A DNA stretch of 64,000 nt, taken from positions 17,339 through 81,338 of the forward strand of contig JAUCBJ010006668.1 of assembly GCA_032718475.1 (NCBI GenBank). Reading direction: 5' to 3'. Below are positions 21,601 to 32,976 of the stretch, one piece after another. The stretch is from Nemertoderma westbladi (lineage: Eukaryota > Xenacoelomorpha > Nemertodermatida > Nemertodermatidae). Within the stretch, counting starts at the first letter, position 1; each line of letters starts with the position of its first letter. The position numbers were made by a program, and so were the translations under genes. A model generated the notes under the pieces. That model did not search any database. It was not told where the DNA came from and saw nothing but the letters and a program-made list of their open reading frames with translations.

Positions 21601-22526
21601 TAATAATAGTAACTACCGGTACAGATTTGAAATGGCGAAAAAGAGTAGCTAGTTAGCATAGCTAGTGCTGCTTTATTTTGCCGTTGTGGTGCGTAGATAT
21701 AACGGGAAGGGTTCATGCCGTCATATTATTCGTTATTTTTAATTTCGAATTAAATTGAGTTGCTGTTTTTCCCATGTAAATATTTGTAAATGTAAAAGCC
21801 AAAGTAAAAGATTATCTTTAAAATAATTCTGATATGTTTGTTACAAAAAAATATTGTGTTCTGAACAATCTACTTTTAAAACTAGAAGTGATTTATATAA
21901 CCTTTTCTACGTTATACGGGCCAATTTATTAAAAAAAAGAGTGACCAATGCAATTGATAATTAAATTATGTTTCAAATCACTATTACAGTATATTCAAGT
22001 TCGTTCTAAATTACAACATACTGCTCATGTACAATGTACTTACTAATAATACCCATTTTGGTCCCATTGGTGTAGTTGTTACATTGAATTAACATCTCTC
22101 CGGAGGTCGTGGGTTCGATCCCAGGGCATTGAGATGGAAAGTTTGATGGACTGGAAATAAGTCGTCGGACTTTGTGCGTAATCAATCCCCTGGCCTAACG
22201 GCCGAAGAAAACTTTTACTTTCCTTTTAAATGAAGAATACCAGTTTACTGACTAACAATCTGAAGATGATAAAAATAATGTTACTTTTGTCTCCAAAACC
22301 TATAGATTTGGACGCAATATCCTGTGGTCGTACTGAGGTGAGACAGTTCGCAAAGTCATGTTTAGAACTTGGAGTCCAAATCATAGGATTGTGTTGCGGG
22401 AACGCTCCTCACTTTACGAGAGCACTCGCTGAGACACTGGGCCGGGTTACAGGAGCCAGCAGTTTCAGTCACGATCATAAAATGATGCTTCGTCGAGCGT
22501 CAGGAGTCACTATGGATCGTCATTAA
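18696..22526 (+). CDS. Betaine-homocysteine S-methyltransferase-like protein, 5 exons, 336 aa
   Basis: Zinc-dependent homocysteine S-methyltransferase, expected in the cytosolic methionine cycle with betaine as likely donor. Exons by GT-AG junctions and preserved frame: 18696-18970, 19823-19936, 20789-21044, 21259-21403, 22306-22526. The product opens [15 protein letters not shown] and has [16 protein letters not shown] as in BHMT. The zinc ligands are present: Cys210 in GFNCR and Cys293-Cys294 in LCCGN, with spacing near that of human BHMT (217, 299, 300). Human BHMT has 406 residues; this protein stops about 70 residues earlier and lacks the C-terminal dimerisation arm. It may be a BHMT-like paralogue with a different oligomeric state or methyl donor. 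Intron 2 carries a hairpin MITE and intron 4 a tRNA-derived SINE. Confidence 0.87.
20105..20600. mobile_element. Hairpin MITE in intron 2 of the BHMT-like gene
   Basis: The arms at 20105-20182 and 20519-20600 are inverted copies of each other. Both contain TGTAACCTGCTCCTTT and TTTATTGTTTTGGTTA. The same words occur in the TOM70 introns (30698-30975 and about 29932-30030), so this is a repeat family of the genome. Confidence 0.7.
22055..22215 (+). mobile_element. tRNA-derived SINE in intron 4 of the BHMT-like gene
   Basis: A-box-like TGGTGTAGTTG at 22068-22078 and B-box GGTTCGATCC at 22112-22121, 44 bp apart start to start, mark an internal Pol III promoter. The sequence cannot fold as a whole tRNA and is followed by an unrelated body of about 90 bp. 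The exact ends are uncertain. Confidence 0.6.
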
Positions 22527-24569
22527 TATTAGGTTGTACACTGCAAACTGAAAGTAATTTTCTCATAATTTGTAACATTTTTGTAGACAATTATTAATAC
22601 CTTATTAATTTAATTATAATTATATTAAATTACCTTTTAATGCGATGCAGTAGATAATATTCTATAAATTATGCATAATAATTATTCATAGCCGTTAATT
22701 TATTATAGCTATATAGCTAAAGCTAGATTTAGAACTAGAGCAAATTTCAATAGTTTTCAATTCAAGTTGCCATCTTAATTTAAGGAGGGGGAGGGGTGGG
22801 GGGTACTAGCTAGCATGCATACTGCCCCAAAAAGCGAATAACTGGATATAAAGTATAAGATACATTTTGGATGGACTAATTGTACGTAATATTTTCAAAA
22901 TATAACAATATATTTTGCAAAAGGAAAGTAACATTTTTATTTATTTCTATGGAATTAATTTCGCACTATTAAATCGCCAGGACGACATATTTTCCAACTT
23001 TATATCGCAATGCGACATTATTTCTCAGTATGTCCCTACGCCATATATTTTACTATCTATTTCCAGTATAACCAGTATGTAACCGCGTCATTACTAGGTT
23101 GTTCTAGAAAGTTTAAGTGCAAAACTACAAATAATTCCACACAAATAAATACAATTAGATTCGCCATTGTTCATAATTAGCACATTAAAGCTTTTGCTGC
23201 AATCGTTCTATTATTTCCCTCGCTGTCGCCCGGGAAACAAAATCACTCGTGCCGTAACTCTATAATGTGCTATTTTACTGTATGAACAATGACGTAGCCT
23301 ATATAGTTAATATTCCTCGAAAATGCGGATTACAAAGTCAAATAATCAAACCACAAAGGGGATTAAACTTCAGTAGTAGCTACTGGAGCAAAAAAAAAAT
23401 ATTTCTACCAGGACTGGAAACTAGGTCCTGGTAGCTAAAGTCCAGTCCTGGTATAAATTAATATTCTAGAAGTCTATGAATAAACTTGTAGATAGTTGAT
23501 TGGATAAATATTTTATTATCCGTATTTTTGGAAGATTGATTAGATTAACTATTTCTTTTACAAATATAATGTACCATTTTTTTGTCAGAATTTTTTATCC
23601 GCATTTTCGAGGAATAGTAGAATGTCACATGTATTCTGAGGCGTGGCCGGGGAATAAATGCACATTATTATACTTCACTTTTACTGAAATCTAGTTAGTC
23701 TGTATGTCAGTCTATCTCACTATCCGACAATCTGTCAGTGAAATATAAGAAAGGGCACACCATCTAGCTAAATGGTTTTTTTTATTGGCTTTGCTGGTCG
23801 CAGAATTCATATCATTTTTCTCATTTGATTGTTTGCAAACTGTCTTACTGTCGTTTATTTTTTGATGGACAGACTGACATGCATACAAACAGAAACGATG
23901 ACGCCAAATTTGAATACTGAAATTGGAAATTAAGTCACTAACCAAGAAAACCCATATAGGACATTTTATGCTAAATACCGACATTCATACATATCTTGAG
24001 AAGTAAAAAGGAAGGATCTGTTTTGAAATTTGGAATCTTGATAAAAATCTGCTCTAGATGAAATGGAAAAAAATTAAAATAAATTTAAAGCCAGTAACCC
24101 CCTTATTTAATGCGAGGCAGGGCTGCCTAAAATACAGTAAATTATTTCAGGTAGCCTTGTGCGAGGCGTACACTACACTAGTACTTTACTGTAATTGCGA
24201 TATTTATTTTAATATGAAAAAGTTTTGCAAAAATGAAACATGAAGAAGATTTTAAGTTCTACGCTTTACTTTGAGGGCATGGCATCACTCGTCATCACGA
24301 TAACAAAGTGTTTCATCCCGTACCGTGAGCAGGTACCATCCGCAGGTCTTTACTTGATGATGCTTGAGGTTCCATTAGGAGTGCGTTTCATTATAAATGA
24401 CACCCACATCCCCATATCGTTTTACTCTAATATACGACCAGCACCACCCTGTGTGTCACACCATCCTTCTTAGATAACTGCAAGTGGGATCATCTAGAAA
24501 ACCAATTCAGCTGGAATTTATTGAAACTCCTGATAACAAACTGAGCAACATTTTAGATGCATCTAATTA
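22527..24569. other. Intergenic between the BHMT-like gene and the GPCR
   Basis: Mostly AT-rich. It contains a short G-rich tract (about 22785-22803), a MITE-like inverted-repeat pair (23308-23622, listed separately) and a hairpin around a CAGGACTGGA..TCCAGTCCTGG word at about 23411-23452. No gene seen; the 60-90 codon ORFs have no recognisable content. Confidence 0.5.
23308..23622. mobile_element. MITE-like unit with about 20-bp inverted ends
   Basis: ATTCCTCGAAAATGCGGAT near 23310 is matched in reverse complement (ATCCGCATTTTCGAGGAAT) near 23602. The interior has no ORF. I could not identify a clean target duplication. Confidence 0.5.
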
Positions 24570-25487
24570 TTAGCAAGGGCTTGACTTAAAACTACAGAAA
24601 CTACTGACATATCGTCTTATTCTTGGCTTCAAGACGATTAGCACGACAGAGTCCATGAGAACAACCAGTCTAGGAAGATGATTGACAACATTCAAACCGA
24701 GACAGGCGAAGTAGCTGAATGGTTGCGACCACTGGTAGACATGGCAACAGAGTGGCCGAATCGGATCATGTACATTTTGGTTGATAATTGACAAACTGAG
24801 AGGAACGAACCAGCATAAACAGGTAGTAGCGGCGAGAACACCGAAACATCGGATCTGTCGTTGTCGCATCCGGTAGCGGCGACTACTCCGAAGTTGGGTC
24901 GACATGCGATGTAACTGCCTCCTCGCGGTGACAAAAACCGAGGCGTGGAGAAGCAGACATAACGCAGTCGTGGTTATGATCACGTGTTCCTGAGGACCAA
25001 AATTGGATGGATACAAAACAAGCGTGTTGTACAGCGAGAAAAATATTACTGAAGGCCAGACGAGTGCTAATGAACCCAATATGATGTAACGCGTTACAAT
25101 GCGTTGGTAACGTATTCCGTAATGGATGAATATAAAACGATCCAACGCCATCAGAAGCGTGCTAGCGATGCTGCCGTAAACGTTGACGGCGTTGATGCCA
25201 ATTAAAACGTGGATGAATAGTTGAGATGATTTCATGGAGTTGTGATTCGGGAAGTGGGATGTTGTGTCGGCTAGTAAGGATAAGAAACCGAACAAATCCG
25301 CTACTAGGAGGCTCACAACAAGAGCCTCGGACAGACTTACGAGAGAGTCTTTGCATGCGACGACGAGACAAGGTATAATGAGGAAGGGAGAAGATACGCA
25401 AGCACCGACCAATAACGGCAATATAATGTAATCTGTGACAGTCAACGCATTGACTAGTGTTGAATTATCGGCGAAATTGCAACTCAT
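24570..25487 (-). CDS. Rhodopsin-like G-protein-coupled receptor, intronless, 305 aa
   Basis: Seven-helix plasma-membrane receptor. The ATG at 25487 is followed by a short extracellular N-terminus with one sequon (N8-S-T). Hydrophobic segments lie at about 17-45, 52-73, 92-114, 132-154, 166-188, 213-236 and 256-286. Class A marks: SLLVAD in TM2 (D64), MALDRF at the end of TM3 (D116-R117-F118 in place of DRY), W144 in TM4 and CWFVP in TM6 (225-229). The TM7 motif NPxxY is replaced by DS-V-V-L (279-283). There is no obvious Cys at the top of TM3 for the usual disulfide. The DRF-x(3)-Y-x-IRY region recalls melanocortin and other MECA-group receptors, but divergence is too high to name a ligand. 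Single-exon expanded receptors are common in echinoderm-like genomes. Confidence 0.8.
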   Translation of the reverse strand: MSCNFADNSTLVNALTVTDYIILPLLVGACVSSPFLIIPCLVVACKDSLVSLSEALVVSLLVADLFGFLSLLADTTSHFPNHNSMKSSQLFIHVLIGINAVNVYGSIASTLLMALDRFIFIHYGIRYQRIVTRYIILGSLALVWPSVIFFSLYNTLVLYPSNFGPQEHVIITTTALCLLLHASVFVTARRQLHRMSTQLRSSRRYRMRQRQIRCFGVLAATTCLCWFVPLSLSIINQNVHDPIRPLCCHVYQWSQPFSYFACLGLNVVNHLPRLVVLMDSVVLIVLKPRIRRYVSSFCSFKSSPC

Positions 25488-26284
25488 TGTAAGAAGGAGA
25501 AGACTATATATTATATAGGCCTATACGTTTGGATGAATTTAAAATGGACTGGACTTGAAATGTAACAATAAAGCAATGTTAACAATATAGTTAATGTTCA
25601 GTAACTAATAGCACATTATAAACAACACAAGCGCCAGTAATAATTAATAATAAATAGCCTATTAAATATTAACCAAAATATTTGTAATAATATTAAATAA
25701 TTTATTATTGTGAGTCAAAAAAACTACAGTTAATAAACTTGATCAGATTCTGAGCTATTGAGTACCTAAAACTTAAATATTTATATACGCGAATATTAAA
25801 AATATTCGTGTAGGCCTAATGTTTTAAATAGCCGTGGTTCAAATTAACTTGAATAGAAAGATACCGCACAACTACAGGCTGGGTCGTTCACACTCGGCGG
25901 TAATTAAAATCATTTACCGCTAAGCAGACACCGCTCATATACCACAGTCACTTCACTCTCAACATATTGTCATACTAAAAATTCGAATGTAATAATTATT
26001 TATTTTATTTTTTTAAAATTTTTAAAATTTTAAATTTTTAAAAATAAAAATTTTTAAATTTAAAATTAAATTTTTAAAATTGTATTATTTATTTATTTAA
26101 TTGCCATTGTGAAGTTATTGCCATTTGGTAGGTAATAACTATTTACATTCTTGTGTGTAAAGTAGCACTTTACAGTGTGATGATCCGAGTTGGTTTGTTA
26201 CACGAACGAACGATAGTGAGTGAGTGAAAATAAAGCCACGAGGATCAGAAGAACACTGTAAAGTACTTTGCAACAAGTATGTAT

Positions 26285-26713
26285 GTAGTTTTATTCCAAA
26301 ATTTTAACATTACGAAATGATTATACATATACATTATAAGTGATAGAAACTTCACAAATTGTATTAGTTACTGTATAAAAAAATTATGTTATAAATAAGT
26401 TAGCTTATATTTATGGTGGGGTTTGGAGCCATGTTAATAATATAGCTAATGGTTATTAATAGCTATACCCCGCCTACCGGTAGGTAATGCATTAGGCCTA
26501 TCTGGCTGTCCACATATTGTTTACGTGGTAACCAATGGCGGCGTTAAGTAATGTCCACTAAGGGGACATTACTTAACTGATAACACCAAATACAATACTA
26601 AATGTACACTCCAATACAATGCTGTCATGTTCTCTAAAGTTGTCAAGTGCCAAATAACAACTCGCTGTTAATACTAACGGCGTTGAGTAATGTTACAATT
26701 TTGGAATAAAGTA
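26285..26713. mobile_element. MITE-like unit, about 430 bp, with about 35-bp inverted ends
   Basis: The ends share TTTATTCCAAAATT-TAACATTAC in opposite orientations (26289-26313 and 26686-26711), with a few mismatches. Inside, TTAAGTAATGTCC (26544-26556) and GGACATTACTTAA (26564-26576) form a perfect 13-bp hairpin. No ORF. Confidence 0.5.
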
Positions 26714-27670
26714 CATTACTAGATAACGGTAAAAGCAGCAGAATGTTTCAAGTTTTCGGTAAAAATTATGTATCAATAAATCAATAATCAAAGATTGATT
26801 TCGATAAAGGCAGAAGTAAATAGTTAATAAAAGTAAATAAATCGTCATTGATATTCTGCAGTTAAAAAACTATTTTTTGCAAAAGAAAAGGAAATAAATA
26901 ACAAGATAGTTGTTATTTCTGCTTTATAAAAGGAAAAGCGTATAATAGGAAAATTGATAGTCGGGATCAAAGTCGTTATCTAATAGATAAGCCGAGGGTA
27001 TTAGCTGTTCAAACAACCGACAATGAGGGCGCGGTAGGGAACTGTTGACATTGTACTGGGGCACCTGGGGGTATTAATTTCCTGTAACAACGTGTCGCTG
27101 CGGGGGCTGAGTGGCGATACCATAGCATGTGCGGAAACGCAAAGGTTGAATAACAACGTTGCAATGGAAGTCTATGTGGAGCAATAAGGATAATTAGCAT
27201 TTAATTTAATCCGGGCATTACAGATCCAATAATCAATTCGAATAATTTATGTCGTGACACTGCACCAGCGGATTTTAGTAGAAATTTAATTTGTTGGGTG
27301 TTACAACAATTTATTGCACGGATATCAATTATCAGTTTATTTTCCGCTGATTTATGTAATAATCGCGCCGCCACTTTGCCATACCAGGTATAATTATTGC
27401 TCGAGCGAGCGTGGTCAATCATTTTACACTAATGCCAAGTTGCGGCCAAGGGAACTAAAGTTTTATCATTTTCATGTACTTTCCCCAATAATAGAACCTC
27501 GGCCTTCACACAGTTTTATTTGTTTGACTCTTTTCCCAAGAGTGTGCCGCATTGTGGCTCCCCTAGTTTCTAGGCAACTCACGATCACTACTCTAATCAA
27601 ATAATATCGATATCGTATCGATTAATTAAACTTCTGAAATGTAGAGCGCGCCCTGGTCACACTGGAGGTA

Positions 27671-27820
27671 TCATAGTAATCTGGGGTGAATAGGATACAG
27701 AAGAAAGATAGATCTTTTTACAAGTACAATTAATAAAATTTTAAATAAAAAATTGTTTCACAGTGGGTCACTTGTAAAACGATCTTAGTTCTCTATCCTA
27801 TCCACTCCAGATTACTACGA
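27671..27820. mobile_element. Hairpin MITE, 150 bp
   Basis: The arms at 27671-27725 and 27770-27820 are inverted copies with few mismatches (AGTAATCTGG, GATAGGATA and TTTACAAGT words on both sides). They are separated by an AT-rich loop of about 45 bp. Confidence 0.65.
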
Positions 27821-27948
27821 TTAATTAAATATAACTATCAAATTACTGTCGAGTCGATTGGACTGCTGTAGACGTCGTACGATTGCAAGAAGGACACACG
27901 TTTTTGGCATTAACGATTTTGTCAATTATCGCCTTAAAATTCAGCATC

Positions 27949-28007
<59 letters not shown>

Positions 28008-28040
28008 GGCACACAGACAGACAGACATACAGACAGGCAC

Positions 28041-28091
<51 letters not shown>

Positions 28092-28124
28092 GGCACACAG
28101 ACAGACAGACATACAGACAGGCAC

Positions 28125-28163
<39 letters not shown>

Positions 28164-28187
28164 GGCACACAGACAGACAGACAGACA
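27949..28187 (+). repeat. CAGA tetranucleotide microsatellite with higher-order units
   Basis: (CAGA)n is interrupted periodically by GGCACA and by TACA variants, giving a repeated pattern of about 50 bp and more. ORFs of Cys-Leu-Ser-Val or Gln-Thr-Asp repeats on both strands are artefacts of this array. Confidence 0.95.
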
Positions 28188-29106
28188 CTCCCATGAAATA
28201 AATAGTTTACTTTGTAGTCTCAGTCTCCCTTAATCCTTTTCCATGAATTATTTCAAAGAAACTAAAAGTGTTGACATTGTTTATTATTCTACGCGATTTG
28301 TTCGACAAATAATACTTTGTTGTCATGGGATTCAACAATTGTAAAGATTTCATCTCGGTAATGCACCACAAACCAAAAATACAAAAAGATAAGTTACTCG
28401 TGACAATATATTATGTTATTTAATTTGTTACAATTTATTGAGACTACAATATTTCATTTATTAAACTAATGCAATGCAGATAGGCACCGCTAGAGGGGTG
28501 CAGGAGGTTTCGATTCACATTGGGTTTGTATTACAACGGCTGCTCTATAGATCGTAAAAGCGAACCCAGGGAGACTGGCCGAAAAATAGCGATTATTTAA
28601 AACAGAATGGCATAAAAAAGATACCATTCTATATCAAAACACAGGCAATCACGGAATTGTTAGTTTTTATGAAAGAAACTTGTGCCGCGAACAAAAAAAT
28701 GTGATAAAAGCGCCTTTTGAAACTAATATATTTAGACTGATTAAAAAACGTAACGACGTCCCTGGAGGGTAACGTAACGCTATCGTAGTAAAATTATTAC
28801 AAGCGCGAAAACGTTCCATATAAATTACTTTTCATTCGCGGCTGTTGGAATAATTTTAAAACTTAATATAAATTTTGGTTACAATAATTTATTTAAAACG
28901 ATTTAAAAATTTTTTTTTTTAAATTTTCAGTGCCCTTGTAACACTTTTTATTATCTTCAAAATTGAAAATAAAATTGGATTAAGTAGCCAATATTCGGCC
29001 AATAATTCAGCATCCAACTAACCAACCCAATGTGTATCAACAACCAACCCCAAACACCGAACCAGTAAAGGAATGAATTATCCGCTATATAGAGAGATGG
29101 GAACTC

Positions 29107-31746
29107 TCATCTAGGGAAGGCGGCCGCTAGAGGCGCCTCTATGGGCCCGTAGGACAGCGACGCGGACAGCCTCGCCTTGGCCGCGTCGATCATCGTGTAC
29201 AGATGGACCATCTCCAACTCGGACTTGGTCGAATCCAACGCCGCCTCGAAGCAACCGATGGCCGCTTCCGTGTTCCCGCGCTGCATCTCAACCGTGCCGA
29301 GAATCTCGAGAGCGAACTCGCATCGCTCGTCCACCTCCAACGCTTTGTTAATGAGTCCGACGGCTCCCTCGGGGTCGGGTTTCCAGGTCAACCAGAGGAC
29401 CGCGCGGTGGACTAGCGTAGTCGCGTTCGTCGGCTCCAACTCGAGCGCTCGCACGAACGCCGCGTCGGCCTCCCCGTAGCGACTCAGGTCGCTCAACGCC
29501 TGCGCGTGCAGCGCGTAGGCCTCCACGCAGTCGGGGAACCTGCGTTGCAGCTCCGGGAAGGCTTCCAGAGTGTCCGCGGTAGCGGAGCGGGATTGGACGG
29601 CGCGTTGGTGGCGGCAGTAGGCGCGCTGCGCGGCGCACTGCTCGAAGTCGGGCGCGAGTTGGACCGCGCGGTCGAAGTCTCGCAGCGCCTCGGCGGTGTC
29701 CCCGAGGAGGAGGGAGAGCTGGCCCCGGTGGTGGAACACGTCGGTGTCGTTGGGGGCCTCGGCAACCGCCGCGTTAAAGTCGGACTGAAACGGGAAGTTA
29801 ATAAGAAGATAAATAAACCTGTTTTAAAAAACTAGTCAAATTGTCGGAAGCCAATATAACTAATCTATAATGGAGACGGGGGGGGGGGGGGGTGGATGTA
29901 AATCCCATCTCGGATCGCCTCCATGTTAAATTATCAACTTAGGGAAAGGAGCACGTTAGAGTTGCACGTTATTCTAACCAAAGCAATAAACGAAATTCAA
30001 TATAACAAATTACAGTTTTATTTTTTGAGAGTAATCATCTGTTATGAGTTTTTAATAGTTTTTAACAAATAGGAAAGGCAAATTAGTTGCAGTGGGTCTA
30101 CAAAACTACGTTTTAGTAACTTTAGGGTATTCCATTTAAGTTACTCCTGCACAGAAACATAATGAAAATTAAAAGTAGAACGGATTTAGAGTGGCTGGAA
30201 ATCTAAGAGATACGAATCGATGACTAACCTTAGCGCCCTCTGCGTCTCCGATCTGCATCAACAAGGACCCCCGTTTAATCAAGGCGTTCGCTTTCTGACT
30301 GGGATCGGCCTCTGAGGACTCAACGACCGCATCCAGGTCGGCCCTCGCCTTGTCCACCGCCCCGGTGAGCATGTAGAAGGTCCCCCGTAGCAGCCGAGCG
30401 TGCACCGCGTACAACGTGCCCGGCGTCTCCAACTCTTCGGTGCACAGCTCCACTATCCGATCGAACTTCCCGCCGTGGAAGTCCCGCGAAGCGCTGAGGT
30501 ACCCCGACAGGACTTCTCCCTCTTCCATCTCCGCGTCGGCGGCGCCGGCCACGTCGAATCGGAAGGACTGGAAGTAGGAGTCGATGAAGGCCTTCCTAGG
30601 GAGACGGGGGTTGCGGCCTCGACTCGCGTACTTCTCCTGTATAAAACAACAAATTATAAGCGTTTATAAATTTATGAGACACGGGGAGACGGGTGAGTAC
30701 AAAACAAAGACCAAGTAACATGTGTTAACTTTCGTTTATTGTTTTGCTTCCCCCAACACGCCTCTGTAACCTGCTCCTTTACTAACCTATTCCTTTAAAT
30801 GGCAATGGGGGGCCTGTACAAAACAAAGAGGTAAAGTAGCGTTACGTCCCAAAGAGCGTTTAGGTCCCATTGCCATTTAAATGAGCAGGTTATTAAAGGA
30901 GCAGGTTACAGAGGCGTGTTGGCAGGTTGGGGGAAATAAAACAACAAACAAAAGTTACCACATGTGTTTTGTGCAGGTCTTCAGTCTGTGATTTATAGTC
31001 ACCCCGGGGAGACAAAGGGGGGGAACTAGAGTCAAATTTCACCTCGACGAATTAATATAGGCTATCTCAGTATCTCCCCTCAATCTCACAATCTGTCAAT
31101 GTTAAATTATCAATTTACGGAAAGGCTGAAAGCAGCTCTCAACTCTCACCTTCGCTTTGGCATTGGAGGTTTCCTTTAGAATGGAATCCGCAAACTTTAT
31201 CGTATCTTCGTTCTCAAACTTCTGTAAGAAACACAACGCGGTTGCGTCTTCCAATGCGAGTTGCGACTTTCCGGAACGCCGGTAGGCCTTAGCGCGTCGA
31301 TTCAACGCCTTCTCGTATCGTTTATTCAACTGCAGCGCCTTCGTACAATCGTAGATGACCGCTTTAATATCTTTTAGTTCATCGTGAGCGACGGCCCTAT
31401 TGTGGTAAAACACGGCGAGTTCATTAGAGTAATCAGCTTCGCATAGAGGTAGAGAAAGTCCTTCTGTGTAGCAGTCTATAGCCTCCGCGTAACGCTTAGC
31501 TTTATACAGTTGGTTTCCGCGAACCTTCAACTCAACGGCTGTGTCGAATGGAGTCTTTTTGTCGGAGCCTTCAGGGTCTTTCCGGAGTAAGGACTCCTTC
31601 GGATCGATTTGTTTGCGGTCTCTTCTTCGCCACACGTAGTAACAGCCACCCAACGCCACCAAAGAAGCGACTCCGACGCCACCAATTATTAAATACTTTC
31701 TGTCTACATCTATGGCGAGGTCTTTTAACTTTTCTAATCCTTCCAT
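29107..31746 (-). CDS. TOMM70: Mitochondrial import receptor subunit TOM70, 3 exons, 560 aa
   Basis: Outer mitochondrial membrane receptor that takes carrier-type preproteins from Hsp70/Hsp90 and passes them to the TOM pore. Exons on the minus strand: 31746-31150, 30636-30229 and 29784-29107, all phase 0 with GT-AG junctions (AAG|GTGAGA, AAG|GTTAGT). An N-terminal membrane anchor (residues about 18-40, YLIIGGVGVASLVALGGCYY) is followed by basic residues (WRRRDRK). A clamp-type TPR domain begins at ELKVRGNQLYKAKRYAEAI. Further TPR-like helices fill exons 2 and 3 (FHHRGQLSLLLGDTAEALRD, ALEILGTVEMQRGNTEAAI). Human TOM70 has 608 residues, so this is close to full length. Exons 2 and 3 are clearly GC-rich against an AT-rich setting, whereas exon 1 is not. 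Both introns contain pieces of a hairpin MITE family. Confidence 0.92.
29878..29892 (+). repeat. G15 homopolymer in TOM70 intron 2
   Basis: Fifteen consecutive G on the plus strand (C on the transcribed RNA). It lies just beside a fragment of the CTGTAACCTGCTCC MITE family. Confidence 0.8.
29932..30030. mobile_element. Solo arm of the hairpin MITE family in TOM70 intron 2
   Basis: The words AACTTAGGGAAAGGAGCACG and ATTCTAACCAAAGCAATAAA match the right arm of the MITE in the BHMT-like intron 2. No opposing arm is seen nearby. Confidence 0.5.
30698..30975. mobile_element. Hairpin MITE in TOM70 intron 1
   Basis: The arms at 30698-30809 and 30866-30975 are inverted copies over about 110 bp, sharing ACACGCCTCTGTAACCTGCT and TTTAAATGGCAATGGG. 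A loop of about 55 bp separates them. Transcribed, it would form a long intronic RNA hairpin. Confidence 0.8.
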
Positions 31747-32976
31747 TTTATTGTAATAATTTTTAATACCGGTACCTGCAGGCCACTACTACACAACACA
31801 CTAATCAGTACATCAGTAATCAATGATTTTATTGTATTATTGATTGGATTAAATTAATAAAAAATATCTTAGGCGTAGGCGTCTTATCGATATTTTGAGT
31901 TAGGCCTAAACAAAATATCAATATCACAATAAACACCATACAGCCATAGTCTGATAGTGTCTATCGTAATTCAGTGACATGCGCCAGTAGGCCATTTACA
32001 AGCTTAGACCGGCATTGGTACACCTTGGCGGGTACCGTACCCACCCAATTAGTTTTCTGCAATTATTTTATAAATGTTATAGAAGATGTGCTAGCTATCA
32101 ATTTTGATAAATATTTTTGTTTTAGAACATATTTTATTCTTTATTGTTCTAGAATACATTTTTTATTTTTTACACTAGCTAGTTTTTTCAACTTTTTTTA
32201 TAAATGTTATAGAACACGTCTTAGCTATCAATTTTGATAAATATTCTCGTCCTAGAACACATTTTTTTTTGTTCTAGAACACTTTCGGGAATAAAATTAA
32301 ATAGTACAGTACAGGAATCAATATTATTATTTAAAAAAAATCGTCATTTTAAGTGATTAGACCTCTTAGAACCTGCAGTATTTTGGATCTAGAACTGGTA
32401 ACACACAAACACAGTTGTGTTTGATGTTCTAAATAAGTTTTATTTTTTTAATTTCTTATAAAAAGTACTAGCTAACACAAAATAAAAATTACGAGTTATC
32501 ATCTTACTGACAGAAAGTAAAATATATGTTTTAGAACAAAAAACACATGATAAAAGCCATTTGCACAAGAAAAAATTATAAAAATTTTCAAATTTAATTT
32601 TATTCACTAGCTAAAAAAAAGTCCTACCTAACACAAAATCAAAATTATTAGCTACCATCCTACTGTCAGAAGGTTAAATATTTGTTATAGAAAATAAAAC
32701 AAATGATAAAAGCCGCTCTCGTATGAAAAAAATTGGTACTATGGGTACTCAAGGTGTTCAAATGCCGTTACACTGACAAACCGAAGTTATTCTTCAACCT
32801 AAATTATTTTTTTGATACTGACGGAAAGCTGGTCATGCAAGGATTCCAAATATCGGAATATGTAAAGGTAACTGAATTTCGTTTCGAAATAGATGAGCTA
32901 TGTTGTTCAAAATTTGCAAGGTTTGTCATTTGCACGAGGCTATTTTATTATATTTAATAAAATTCACCATATTTTG
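31747..32976. other. AT-rich intergenic with local duplications
   Basis: A unit of about 131 bp is duplicated (around 32066-32165 and 32198-32285: TTTATAAATGTTATAGAA, TCAATTTTGATAAATATT). A second duplication lies at about 32455-32590 and 32620-32720 (CTAACACAAAAT, GATAAAAGCC). The TOM70 promoter should lie just right of 31746 but shows no distinct motif. Confidence 0.5.
32972..32976. other. Left target-site duplication of the giant BEL element (TTTTG)
   Basis: TTTTG at 32972-32976 is repeated at 53372-53376, exactly outside the TG...CA ends of the two LTRs. Confidence 0.8.

Larger units (their letters stand above)
25488..29106. other. Long non-coding interval between the GPCR and TOM70
   Basis: It holds a self-complementary A/T-only stretch (about 25995-26095), a MITE-like unit (26285-26713), a short hairpin MITE (27671-27820) and a CAGA-type microsatellite (27949-28187). 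No protein gene. A TTTATT at 28947-28952 (AATAAA on the minus strand), about 155 bp past the TOM70 stop, is a candidate polyadenylation signal for that gene. Confidence 0.5.

Noticed and set aside
27843-28233. Cys-Leu-Ser-Val and Gln-Thr-Asp repeat ORFs on both strands
   Set aside because: Pure translation of the CAGA microsatellite.
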